Source: Cohaesibacter sp. ES.047 (GTDB lineage Bacteria; Pseudomonadota; Alphaproteobacteria; Rhizobiales; Cohaesibacteraceae). Taken from it: a stretch of 64,000 nucleotides of DNA. Position numbers and translations under genes: made by a program. Under the pieces are notes generated by a model. It saw only the letters and a list, made by a program, of their open reading frames with translations, was not told the origin of the DNA and did no database searches. Below, piece by piece: positions 34,384-42,450 of this stretch (the first letter of the stretch is position 1; every line of letters starts with the position of its first letter). Location of the stretch: positions 1,770,501 through 1,834,500 of the forward strand of contig NZ_LT907844.1 of NCBI RefSeq assembly GCF_900215505.1, read 5' to 3'.

Positions 34384-34402
34384 CTGATATCTGATACCGG
34401 CT
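34384..34402 (+). promoter_or_regulatory. late element 4, upstream of sheath
   Basis: CTGATATCTGATACCGGCT is identical to element 3 over 19 bases and shares the ATNTGWTACCGGCT core with elements 1 and 2. It contains a direct repeat CTGATA at 7-base spacing. A candidate -10, TTAACT (34423-34428), lies 20 bases on, which would place the transcript start near 34435, inside the following inverted repeat. Confidence 0.55.
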
Positions 34403-34410
34403 CACGGTCT

Positions 34411-34452
34411 CGCTCCTTGCGGTTAACTGGATGTAGTTAACCGCAAGGAGCG
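34411..34452 (+). promoter_or_regulatory. 18-bp perfect hairpin covering the sheath ribosome site
   Basis: Arms 34411-34428 and 34435-34452 are perfectly complementary with a six-base loop. The right arm contains AAGGAG (34445-34450), the Shine-Dalgarno for the sheath ATG at 34458, so in an RNA that carries both arms the ribosome site is fully paired. A transcript starting inside the loop would lack the left arm and be free to translate. Confidence 0.75.
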
Positions 34453-34457
34453 AAAGC

Positions 34458-35681
34458 ATGACGACGAATTATGGTCATGGCGTCTATTCCTATGACAAGA
34501 CGTCAGCCCCGCCTCAAATCACAGTCGGTGAAAGCGGCGAAATCGCTATCACCGGCACGGCCCCCGATGCCGTTGCCGAAGACTGGCCTCTCGATATTCC
34601 TGTCGATATCAATGGCGATATCACCAAAGCTGCAAGCTTGGGTGCAACCGGCACTCTGCCTATCGCTCTGCAACAGATTTGGCGGCAGTATGGCAAGCAA
34701 TCGGGCCGTATTGCGGTTATCCGCGTTGAGAAAATCGAAGACACAGCACAACAGACAAGCGCGGTTCTGGGCAGTGAGATCGACAAGACTGGCGTCTATG
34801 CCATCCTCAAATGTCAGTCGTTGCTTGGCTTCGAGCCTGACCTCCTGATCGCTCCCGGTTTCGCCACGGTGCCAACCGAAGGGGACGTGACGCCAGTTGC
34901 TGGTGCATTGTCTGCGATCGCAGAAAAGATCCGGAGCTTTGTCTATCTGGATACGACCAACGGAATGCTCGCCGAAGCCCATCAAAGCCGCGCTTTGGTC
35001 GGCTATGACAACGCGATGCTGGTGCACAATTTCACGAAAGAGTGGGATAGCGCAGTTGATGCTCATGTCGCCGTTCCCGGATCTATCTTTGCGGCTGCGA
35101 TGCAGTCCAAATATGATCTTGAAAAAGGGTTCTGGTGGTCTGCGTCGAACAAGCCGGGCAACCTTGATGGGCTGTCCCAGCAGATCCAATATCGCCGGGG
35201 TGACAAAGGATCAGAGGCCAACCTGCTGAACGCCGATCAGATCTCCACGATCATTCGCGATAAGGGCGAATACAAGCTCTGGGGTTCTCATACGCTTGAT
35301 GACGCCCAGCTTCTTGGCGGCACCATTGTCGGTCGCCGTGTGTCCTACAAGGTGTATGACGCCCTTGACGATGGCCTGCACCCTTACATTGATCAGCCAA
35401 CGAGCCTGCAAGCGATTGAGGATATCTCCGCTTCGGCCCGCGAGTTCTTGCGCACGCTGGCCTCAAAGGGCGCTCTGATCGGATACGAATTTGAGCTGCC
35501 GATCGGCCTCAACACGATCTCCCAAATTCAGGCAGGTCTGTTCATCTATCGCTTGAAATGGGTGGAAGCTGGCCCGATGCGCGAAATTCAGATCTGGGGT
35601 GTTCGCACGCCCGATCTCTATGCGGAGTTCCTTGATCAGGCGTCCGCCCTTTCATACTTCCGCGAAACGGTCGCGGGCTAA
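34458..35681 (+). CDS. tail sheath protein (FI-like)
   Basis: A 407-residue contractile tail sheath subunit. Family features: HGVYSYDKTSAPPQITVGESGEIAITGTAPDA near the N-terminus, FEPDLLIAPGFA, the AAAMQ..DLEKGFWWSASNK segment, and the C-terminal FIYRLKWVEAGPMREIQIWGVRTPDLYAEFLDQA. Second to the capsid as the most abundant tail product. Translation start lies behind the 18-bp hairpin. Confidence 0.92.
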   Translation: MTTNYGHGVYSYDKTSAPPQITVGESGEIAITGTAPDAVAEDWPLDIPVDINGDITKAASLGATGTLPIALQQIWRQYGKQSGRIAVIRVEKIEDTAQQTSAVLGSEIDKTGVYAILKCQSLLGFEPDLLIAPGFATVPTEGDVTPVAGALSAIAEKIRSFVYLDTTNGMLAEAHQSRALVGYDNAMLVHNFTKEWDSAVDAHVAVPGSIFAAAMQSKYDLEKGFWWSASNKPGNLDGLSQQIQYRRGDKGSEANLLNADQISTIIRDKGEYKLWGSHTLDDAQLLGGTIVGRRVSYKVYDALDDGLHPYIDQPTSLQAIEDISASAREFLRTLASKGALIGYEFELPIGLNTISQIQAGLFIYRLKWVEAGPMREIQIWGVRTPDLYAEFLDQASALSYFRETVAG

Positions 35682-35693
35682 GGAGCTTCAATC

Positions 35694-36203
35694 ATGGCAA
35701 TGGAAAAGATTAGCGCGCTCGATGGCTTCACCCTTTGGATTGGTGACGCGGACTATGGTGGGACGGTGACCGGGATCACGTTGCCCGGTCTACCGCGCCG
35801 CATTGAGGGACGGCGCACTGGCGGCCGCCGTGGTGTCTTGGGCGTCAAGCTTGGCCTTGAAGAAGCCAAGGCAACAATCAAGACAAAGGGGGTCTCGCAA
35901 AGTCTGATTGATGCGGTCAGCTCTGGTAAAATTGACGGCACCCGCCTGTTTGCCCGAGGCAATCTTGACGATCAGCAAGGCGGCTACACATCGGTTGTCT
36001 ACGAGCTACAGGGCCGATGCACCAACCCGGACAAAATCTCGGAAGAATGGACCGATGACGATGTCGAGGGTGAACTTGAATTCTGGCTTGTCTATTGGCG
36101 CAAAGACGTTGCGGGGGAGCGCAAGCTCGAGGTCGATCTACTCAATGACACCATCTATCCGGACGAGGCAAACGACGCCCGTCGCGCCAACCTTGGCCGC
36201 TAA
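35694..36203 (+). CDS. tail tube protein (FII-like)
   Basis: A 169-residue inner tube protein (LDGFTLWIGDADYGGTVTGITLPGLPRRIEGRRTGG, RGVLGVKLGLEEAKATIKTKG) of the P2 FII family. AGGAG precedes the start; ATG 35700 in frame is an alternative. Follows the sheath gene as usual. Confidence 0.88.
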   Translation: MAMEKISALDGFTLWIGDADYGGTVTGITLPGLPRRIEGRRTGGRRGVLGVKLGLEEAKATIKTKGVSQSLIDAVSSGKIDGTRLFARGNLDDQQGGYTSVVYELQGRCTNPDKISEEWTDDDVEGELEFWLVYWRKDVAGERKLEVDLLNDTIYPDEANDARRANLGR

Positions 36204-36214
36204 TGATGCCTCCT

Positions 36215-36241
36215 GAGCGGGCGTCTTTGAGTTGCCCGCTC
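36215..36241 (+). terminator. hairpin after tube gene
   Basis: GAGCGGGC (36215-36222) pairs with GCCCGCTC (36234-36241), followed by TCGCCTTTCTCTT. Probably a partial terminator that lowers expression of the later tail genes. Confidence 0.5.
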
Positions 36242-36279
36242 TCGCCTTTCTCTTAATCAGCAACGAAAGACACCCTGTC

Positions 36280-36630
36280 ATGAAACAGCAAATTGTCACC
36301 CTGCCTCAGCCGATCAAACTCAATGGTCAGGATCAGGACAAAGTCACCATTGTGCGCGAGCCTATTGGGCGCGAAATGGGCCAATACACGGCTTTTGATC
36401 TGATGGAAGGCAATATCAAGGCGCTTGCCTATGTGCTGCCCAAAGTCACCAATCCTCCCTTGGCTCGCAATATGGTCCTCGACATGAGCGCCTCCAACCA
36501 GATGGCCTTGATTGCGGGGTTCAACCGTTTTTTCGATGGGATGGACGTGGATGGCTGTGTCGAGACGGTGGATACGGCTCAGACCGAGACGACGATCCCG
36601 GCGACGAAGACTTCGACCAAGCCTTCATAG
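36280..36630 (+). CDS. tail assembly chaperone E
   Basis: A 116-residue protein of the Mu/P2 gpE family (MKQQIVTLPQPIKLNGQDQDKVTIVREPIGREMGQYTAFDL...). It is followed in the -1 frame by a second reading frame, and contains the heptamer T TTT TTC at 36528-36534 in the right register for a programmed -1 shift. The chaperones coat the tape measure during tail assembly. ATG 36280 has only a weak ribosome site. Confidence 0.8.
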   Translation: MKQQIVTLPQPIKLNGQDQDKVTIVREPIGREMGQYTAFDLMEGNIKALAYVLPKVTNPPLARNMVLDMSASNQMALIAGFNRFFDGMDVDGCVETVDTAQTETTIPATKTSTKPS

Positions 36631-36809
36631 ATCCTCCCAAAAAACCGGAGGACATGAACCAGATCCGGTATGAAGTCTCGGCCGCCTTTCAATGGTCCCC
36701 CGACTATATCGACGGTTTGGACTGGAGCCGCATATATGGCCACTGGATCGACGCACGGGAGATCCTGCTAGAGCGAGAAAAGGCATTGAGGAAAAGTGAG
36801 CAATCTTAA
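36535..36809 (+). CDS. E' extension, made by -1 frameshift
   Basis: From the slippery heptamer at 36528-36534 the -1 frame is open without a stop to 36809. It reads acidic sequence (DDDPGDEDFDQAFIDPPKKPED) then MNQIRYEVSAAFQWSPDYI..WSRIYGHWIDAREILLEREKAL. This matches the E/E' frameshift pair known from P2 and Mu. It also holds an ATG (36654) that could give a free 51-residue product. The stop lies just past the tape measure GTG at 36796. Confidence 0.75.
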
Positions 36810-39201
36810 TGCATCAATGACGCTCTCCATTCGGGATAAATGGTCCCGTGGGGCAAAGCGGTTCCAGAAAGACATGAAGGGTCTGGAAAGCTCGTCGCGC
36901 CGGTTGCGCGGCGAGTTCAAAGGCGTTTCGAACGACACTCGAAAGATGGCTCAAGCCAGTTCGGACGCCGCCCGTAAGCAGCTCAAGCTCATTTCGAATT
37001 TCAAGCAGACGCAAAAGACGCTGGCTTCGACCAGGAGCGAGTTCGATCGCGCCAAATCAGAAGTGGCCCGGCTCAAAGAGCAAATGCAGGCGATTGGTCC
37101 TCCGGTCAAAGGCTTGGAGCAAAGGCTGAACAAAGCCAACGCCACGCTAAGCCGAACCAAGGACAAATTCAGGTCGGCCGCCCAAGCCTCTCATGCCGCA
37201 AAGAACGGTTTGCGAGAAGCGGGGATTGAGGCGAAACAACTTGCCGCCACTGAAAAGCGGCTGTCTTCCAGCCTTGATAAAGCAACGCAGGATTTGCGCG
37301 AACAGGCGGCCGCCACGCGCAAGCTCGAGGGCGAGTACCAAAGGCTTGAGCACCGCAAACGTGCCATTGCAAAGCTGACCGATCGGGAGCGAAACCGACG
37401 AAACGATCGTGCCATGCTGGGCGGAAAGATTGCCATAGCGGGGGTTAGTTCCATGATTGCCGGGCGGCAAGTGGCGCGACCTGTGGTGTCGTCAGCCAAC
37501 CAGTTTGGCAACTTCGAAGAAGCCATGGACAGCGTGGCGGCCGTTGCGCGGATCAAACAGAATAGTGGCGATTACAAAGAGCTGTTTAATCTGGCTCGCG
37601 AGCTTGGCGCGACCACCAGCTATAGCGCCATTGAAGCCGCTCAAGGCATGAACTTTCTTGCCATGGCGGGTATGGACAAAGCATCTATCAAAGCCGCTAT
37701 GGCTGATGTGCTCAATCTGGCCAAAGCCACCAAGACGGATCTTGCCGCCACGGCTGATATCTCATCCAATATTCTATCAGGCTTCGGGCTGGCCCCTGAA
37801 GAAATGAACCGGGTTGCCAACGTCCTGACCGCGACCACAACGCGGGCCAATGTTGATTTGACCATGCTGGGCGAGAGCATGAAATATGCCGCCCCTATCG
37901 CCAAGCAATTGGGCGTGAGCCTTGAAGAGACCGCCGCCATGGCCGGTCTTTTGGGGAACGTGGGTATTCAAGGCTCAATGGCCGGTACCAGCTTGCGCAC
38001 GATCTACACCCGTCTTGCTGCCCCGAACAAGCGGGCGCGGTCTGCGCTCAAAGCCTTGAAGGTTGAAACGAAGGATCTGAAAGGCAACCTTCTGCCTGTG
38101 CCTGATTTGCTTTTGAAGATCGCCAAAGCCAGCGAGGGTATGGGATCGGGCAAGCGTGCCGAAATGTTTAAAGACATTGTCGGGGCGGAAGCCGGATCTG
38201 CCTTTGCCTCGCTCCTTGATGAGCAGGGATTTGAGGTCTTTGAAAAACTCTTGAAGGATCTGAAGAACGTCAAAGGGGAAGCCGCCCGCGTCGCCACTGA
38301 AATGGGCGACAACTGGATGGGTGATAAAAAGGCGCTCGGTTCGGCTATGGCTGAGATTGCCTTGATCTTTGGCGAGTCCCTCAACCCGGCTTTGCGCGAG
38401 GCAACCCAATGGATCACAAAGCAAACACGCGCCTTCGGTGAATGGCTCAAAGCCCACCCAAAACTGACCAGAGCAATCGCTTTCACTGTGGCCGCCCTTG
38501 CTGGCTTGCTGGTCGTGGGTGGAGGGTTCTTGACCTTCATGGGCACTTCCATCGCCCTGTTGGCTGGGTTGCGGTTTGGCCTCTTTATGCTTGGCTTGAA
38601 GGCCAAAACCGGTGCCGGAGCAATCGGTTTGGTTGGCACCGCATTGAAAGCATTGGCCCCGATCAGGTGGGCGGCCTTGTTGCCTGTTGCTGGTCTTGCC
38701 AGCGTGGTTAGCAGCATAGTCTCGATCATAGGCGGGATCGGTGCTGGTTTGGTTACGGCGACGGCTCCGGTTTGGGGTATCATCGCGGCATTGGTCGCAG
38801 CCGTCGCTGGTTTTGCCTTGGCGATCTATAATTATTGGGTGCCGATTTCGGAATTTGTCGGTGGGTTTGCTGACGTCATTGGCGATGCTTTGTCGTCAAT
38901 GGTTGCCATGTCGCGCACCGTCAAGCGCCACGCAGCAAGCGCCGCCCTTGCGACCAGTATCGCGGCCGCTCCAATGGCGGCGACGGCCGCGCCATCGATA
39001 TTGCCTTCTCTGGCGGCCGCAGAAGCCACCGCCGCAGGCAAGACCGATAGAAAGATAGAGCTCAATGTATCGGTTCCGATCGGCTCTATCACGGCAAGCG
39101 ACCCCAACATCGAGGCCCGTGTTCAGCAAGCCATTCACGCCGGTGTTGAAGAGGCCGTTGAACGGGCTTTGGCCCGCCTCTCTGACCGGCTCGGAGACTG
39201 A
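36796..39201 (+). CDS. tail tape measure protein
   Basis: An 801-residue protein setting tail length. Residues 40-210 are a coiled coil (QTQKTLASTRSEFDRAKSEVARLKEQMQ..). Residues 240-470 match the TP901-type core (GATTSYSAIEAAQGMNFLAMAGM, LGVSLEETAAMAGLLGNVGIQGSMAGTSLRTIYTRLA). Several hydrophobic stretches follow (LAGLLVVGGGFLTFMG..., WAALLPVAGLASVVSSIV). The start is GTG 36796, overlapping the E' end. Its ALA-rich C-terminus ends EAVERALARLSDRLGD. Confidence 0.9.
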   Translation: MSNLNASMTLSIRDKWSRGAKRFQKDMKGLESSSRRLRGEFKGVSNDTRKMAQASSDAARKQLKLISNFKQTQKTLASTRSEFDRAKSEVARLKEQMQAIGPPVKGLEQRLNKANATLSRTKDKFRSAAQASHAAKNGLREAGIEAKQLAATEKRLSSSLDKATQDLREQAAATRKLEGEYQRLEHRKRAIAKLTDRERNRRNDRAMLGGKIAIAGVSSMIAGRQVARPVVSSANQFGNFEEAMDSVAAVARIKQNSGDYKELFNLARELGATTSYSAIEAAQGMNFLAMAGMDKASIKAAMADVLNLAKATKTDLAATADISSNILSGFGLAPEEMNRVANVLTATTTRANVDLTMLGESMKYAAPIAKQLGVSLEETAAMAGLLGNVGIQGSMAGTSLRTIYTRLAAPNKRARSALKALKVETKDLKGNLLPVPDLLLKIAKASEGMGSGKRAEMFKDIVGAEAGSAFASLLDEQGFEVFEKLLKDLKNVKGEAARVATEMGDNWMGDKKALGSAMAEIALIFGESLNPALREATQWITKQTRAFGEWLKAHPKLTRAIAFTVAALAGLLVVGGGFLTFMGTSIALLAGLRFGLFMLGLKAKTGAGAIGLVGTALKALAPIRWAALLPVAGLASVVSSIVSIIGGIGAGLVTATAPVWGIIAALVAAVAGFALAIYNYWVPISEFVGGFADVIGDALSSMVAMSRTVKRHAASAALATSIAAAPMAATAAPSILPSLAAAEATAAGKTDRKIELNVSVPIGSITASDPNIEARVQQAIHAGVEEAVERALARLSDRLGD

Positions 39202-39203
39202 TT

Positions 39204-39605
39204 ATGAGACCACTTGCAGCCCTTGGTATGTTTGTTTTTGCCCCTGACATTGGATCATTCGAGCAGCTTGAACGGCAATGGCAGTTCACTTGGGCAAAGC
39301 CTGATCCGATCGGCTCAGCCCCGCTTAAACAATGGACTGGCCCCGGTGACCAGACCATTCACATTCGCGGTGGGATCTGGCCAGAAATTCAGCCCGCAGG
39401 CACATGGAAGATTGAAGCCCTTGCTGAACAGGCAGGCCGGGGAAAGCCGCTTAGCTTCGTGCTTGGCAATGGCATGGTTCTTGGCCGTTGGTGCGTTGAA
39501 AGCATCTCGAAGAAGGAAAGCGAGTTCCTTTCTCATCTGCCTGCGGCCATCGAGTTCGAAATCCAGATGAGCAAAAGCACGGGAGGTGGGCAATGGCCAT
39601 TCTAG
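39204..39605 (+). CDS. tail protein U
   Basis: A 133-residue protein of the P2 gpU family (LAALGMFVFAPDIGSFEQLERQWQFTW, PGDQTIHIRGGIWPE). It is a tail completion or baseplate hub component. The stop overlaps the tail X start by 13 bases. Confidence 0.85.
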   Translation: MRPLAALGMFVFAPDIGSFEQLERQWQFTWAKPDPIGSAPLKQWTGPGDQTIHIRGGIWPEIQPAGTWKIEALAEQAGRGKPLSFVLGNGMVLGRWCVESISKKESEFLSHLPAAIEFEIQMSKSTGGGQWPF

Positions 39606-39829
39606 TTCGCGCTCATGACGGCGAGCTGCTCGAGGAGCTGATCATGCGCCACTATGGCCGCCAGTCGGTGACGCTTGTTGAGCTGGTTCGGTCGCACGTC
39701 AAGAACCGCCCTTTGAACCGGCCTAACAGCCCGATCGCGCTTGATATGACTATCGAGGTTTGGTGCCCCGATGCGCCGTTGAGTGAGACGCCGAACATCA
39801 CGCCATTCAGTCAAAGTCTGGATGATTGA
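39593..39829 (+). CDS. tail protein X
   Basis: A 78-residue LysM-like protein of the P2 gpX family (VRAHDGELLEELIMRHYGRQ...VELVRSHVKNRPLNRPNSPIALDMTIEVW). Placed between U and D as in P2. Confidence 0.82.
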   Translation: MAILVRAHDGELLEELIMRHYGRQSVTLVELVRSHVKNRPLNRPNSPIALDMTIEVWCPDAPLSETPNITPFSQSLDD

Positions 39830-39831
39830 GC

Positions 39832-40821
39832 ATGAACCTTTATGCCTCCATCGCCGGGAGAAATATCAGCTCCTATTTGACCAACCTTCTGGGGCAAGGC
39901 CGCTTGATGGATCTGACCATCACGGATGAAGTGAGCGGCAAGGCTGATAAAGCTTCTTTGACTGTGGTGCGTGACGGCACGATGCAGCCGCCGCCTGAGC
40001 AGTCAGAATTGGTTTTTGCGTTGCCCGATCGGGCGGGCATGTTGCGGCCAATGGGCACCTACTATTCCGACGCGCCAAAGACTTCGGGTGCCAAGTCATC
40101 AGGCCACAAAATGAGCCTGTCCGGTACCACAGCGAACATGGCGAACAAGCTCAAGGAAAAGCGCACGGACAGCTACGACCAGAAGACTGTGAAAGACGTT
40201 GTTGGCAAGGTCGCTGGGCGGCAAGGCCTCGCCCCTGTTGTCAGCAAGGCCCTTGGCTCGATGAAGATCCCCCACAAGGATCAGGTCAATGTCAGTGACA
40301 TGCACTTCCTCAAGACATGGGCGGCCGATCTGGGGGCATTCTTCAAGATCAAAGATGGCAAGATCTTCTTTCTGGAGAACGGCAGCGCCAAGACCGCAAG
40401 CGGCGCTCCAATGTTACCGGTGAGCTGCATCGGGACCGAGATAATCTCCTATTCATGGTCTGGCGGCAAACGCGAAAAGTACAAATCCGCCAAGGCGGCT
40501 TGGCACGATCAAGCCAAATCAGAACGCATGTTTGAGACGGCTGGATCAGGCACGCCAGAGCTTTCTTTGACCAAGACTTATGCGAGCAAGGAGGAAGCCA
40601 AAAAGGCGGCGGCCTCAGCGTTGAAAGAGGCAAGCGTCAAGGATGACAAATGCACGATAACGGTGCCCGGTGACGCAAGCCTGAGAGCAGGCGGCGAGTA
40701 TATTATCCCGCCGTTCATTCAGCCCGAATTGTCCGGCTCTTGGTTCATCGCCAAGGCCATTCACAAAGTGAGTAAATCAAGCGGGTATCTGACCACGCTT
40801 TCATTGGAGAGAAAGAGATGA
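39832..40821 (+). CDS. tail hub protein D (late control D family)
   Basis: A 329-residue protein of the gpD family: LTNLLGQGRLMDLTITDEVSGKADKASLTV, then MGTYYSDAPKTSGAKSSGHKMSLSGTTANM and DMHFLKTWAADLGAFFKIKDGKIFF. It forms the baseplate hub. ATG 39832 overlaps the X stop region; a TTG at 39826 is less likely. Confidence 0.88.
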   Translation: MNLYASIAGRNISSYLTNLLGQGRLMDLTITDEVSGKADKASLTVVRDGTMQPPPEQSELVFALPDRAGMLRPMGTYYSDAPKTSGAKSSGHKMSLSGTTANMANKLKEKRTDSYDQKTVKDVVGKVAGRQGLAPVVSKALGSMKIPHKDQVNVSDMHFLKTWAADLGAFFKIKDGKIFFLENGSAKTASGAPMLPVSCIGTEIISYSWSGGKREKYKSAKAAWHDQAKSERMFETAGSGTPELSLTKTYASKEEAKKAAASALKEASVKDDKCTITVPGDASLRAGGEYIIPPFIQPELSGSWFIAKAIHKVSKSSGYLTTLSLERKR

Positions 40822-40964
40822 TGAAGCGCAGCAAAACTGCCGAAGCAAGGATGAGCGAAGCGGCTTTGACCATAATGATTGTCGCGCTGCTTCTTGTCTG
40901 CTCGATCCTGATCGGCGTGGGCTGGTCGGCCCTCCAGTTCATTCAATGGGTGGGCTGGGTTTGA
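40818..40964 (+). CDS. small single-TM protein after gpD
   Basis: A 48-residue protein: basic N-terminus (MMKRSKTAEARMSEAAL) then one transmembrane helix (TIMIVALLLVCSILIGVGWSALQFI). ATG overlaps the gpD stop and GAAAGAG precedes it. Too short for family assignment; small membrane proteins in late operons may act in lysis or exclusion. Confidence 0.55.
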   Translation: MMKRSKTAEARMSEAALTIMIVALLLVCSILIGVGWSALQFIQWVGWV

Positions 40965-41135
40965 TGGGCCAAAGGATCAAATAGCAGGCGAGAGATTAAG
41001 AGCGTTGACGCGCTCGAAAACACGGGGCCTAGATTGGCGTCAAAACCCCGCCGATGAAACAAAAGCATAACACCGCTCTCGCCAGCTCTGCCCACGCGGA
41101 ATGAGCAGCGAGATCAAGTTATGTGAGTCTTCTTA

Positions 41136-41336
41136 ATGGAGTCTATCCGTTGTAGTGCCTGTCAGGCATTGCTGTTTAAAACCGAAGAAAAGGCCATCTC
41201 CGGCCGGATTGAAATCAAGTGTCGGAGATGCCGAACAATCAATCATTTGAGGCCAGCAGAGCCCGAAACTGATTGCCTAGAGCAACCAGCTATCGGAGAA
41301 AAATCTTGTGGCTCTATGTCCCACTCGAAACCCTGA
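41136..41336 (+). CDS. com: Com-like zinc-finger translational regulator
   Basis: A 66-residue protein with two CxxC pairs (IRCSACQALLF at residues 5-9 and IKCRRCRTINH at 28-32), the Mu Com pattern. In Mu, Com binds the mom mRNA and melts a hairpin hiding its start. Here the stop overlaps the start of a DNA methyltransferase by 29 bases, so Com could act on that gene instead of mom. C-terminal residues after 40 differ from Mu Com. Confidence 0.78.
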   Translation: MESIRCSACQALLFKTEEKAISGRIEIKCRRCRTINHLRPAEPETDCLEQPAIGEKSCGSMSHSKP

Positions 41337-42229
41337 AATCAATCCCTTCAACGGTCTTTCCCTCTGCTCCGGATTTGGAGGTTTGGAACTCGGCCTGCAT
41401 GTCGCACAACCCGAATATCGAACTGTGTGTTATGTCGAGCAAGAAGCTTTTGCAGCGGCCACCCTCGTGGCACGGATGGAAGATCAGGCCTTGGATCACG
41501 CGCCTGTCTGGTCCAATGTTAAGTCCTTCGACGGCCGCCCGTGGCGTGGCAAAGTTCATATCCTCACTGCAGGATATCCATGTCAGCCTTTCTCAGCCTC
41601 CGGCCTTCAAAAAGGAAAGAAAGACCCCCGCCACCTTTGGCCAGAAGTGGCCCGCATTATCAGAGAATGTAGCCCCGAATGGGTCTTCTGCGAAAATGTC
41701 GAAGGACATTTGGACCGTGGATTTGACGAAGTTGCCCTCGAGCTACAAAGCATGGGCTTTACAGTCAAAGCAGGCTTGTTCTCGGCGGCTGAAGTTGGTG
41801 CGTCCCACCTCCGGCGCCGGCTCTTCATTCTGGCCCACGCCAACAACTGCGCCGAACGGCAACCGGGCCGAGTTTCGGATGTGCAGGGAGAAGGGGTTGC
41901 GGATTGTTCCGGCAATCGATCAAGCTGGCTCTCAGATTGGGATAGTCAACTCTGCTCGCATCTGGACAACTCTTTGGATCCTGACACAAGCTCTGGGCAT
42001 GGTCCCGAACGGATCGAGCCACTTCCCATATTCGCGCCAGCTCCATGTGACTTTGAGACCTGGAAGCGGATCCTCACCCGGCGAGAGGACCTACAACCTG
42101 AATTTTTCGGACTGGATGATGGGTTGGCCAATCGGATGGAGCGAACCAGGGCAGCCGGTAACGGAGTGGTCAGCTTGGCTGCTGCATATGCGTATGTCTC
42201 TCTCCGAGCTGCTTTCGAGGGTTGATTGA
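41273..42229 (+). other. long open frame overlapping the methyltransferase gene
   Basis: The +1 frame (TTG at 41273) is open for 318 codons over the whole methyltransferase gene. Its end reads LNFSDWMMGWPIGWSEPG, similar to a (L)NP..EWLMGWP.GWT signature seen at the ends of some phage DNA methylase-related proteins, and FWPTPTTAPNGNRAE upstream recalls their WPTPTA.D element. The same bases encode the true motif X in the main frame. It may be a dual-coding region, a past frameshift, or coincidence. Confidence 0.3.
41308..42225 (+). CDS. C5-cytosine DNA methyltransferase linked to Com
   Basis: A 305-residue enzyme starting at GTG 41308 (CGGAG ten bases upstream). Motifs: I SLCSGFGGLELGL, IV GYPCQPFSASG with the catalytic Cys, VI CENVEGH, VIII HLRRRLFIL, X GNGVVSLAAAYAY. 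It transfers methyl from S-adenosylmethionine to cytosine C5 and in this place would protect phage DNA from restriction. AGAGCC (41258) and GGCTCT (41310) could pair to cover the start region, a possible Com target. A second frame is open across the same DNA. See findings. Confidence 0.85.
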   Translation: MALCPTRNPEINPFNGLSLCSGFGGLELGLHVAQPEYRTVCYVEQEAFAAATLVARMEDQALDHAPVWSNVKSFDGRPWRGKVHILTAGYPCQPFSASGLQKGKKDPRHLWPEVARIIRECSPEWVFCENVEGHLDRGFDEVALELQSMGFTVKAGLFSAAEVGASHLRRRLFILAHANNCAERQPGRVSDVQGEGVADCSGNRSSWLSDWDSQLCSHLDNSLDPDTSSGHGPERIEPLPIFAPAPCDFETWKRILTRREDLQPEFFGLDDGLANRMERTRAAGNGVVSLAAAYAYVSLRAAFEG

Positions 42230-42450
42230 TAGGCGCTTCAAGATCGGTTCGGAGGGGCTTCGAGCCGGTCGCTCTGCTTTAGCGAAAGGGTGGTTAACCT
42301 CGCTGAGGAGCTTCAATTGGCCTTCAAAAGTAGTTTAGTGCTCAGTGAAAGGCATTTTACCGCGAGCTTTAATAAGCGGCCCTCGCCGATTTTCAATTAT
42401 GATTTTAGCCTTTGCTCGCCAAATTGATAGTAATGCGCATTCTAAGAAAA

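Noticed and set aside
38004-38783. 259-codon reverse frame in the tape measure gene
   Set aside because: Antisense of an alanine/lysine-rich helical gene, which commonly leaves the opposite frame open.
41053-41103. 16-codon ORF (MKQKHNTALASSAHAE) before com
   Set aside because: Too short, no good ribosome site, composition not convincing.
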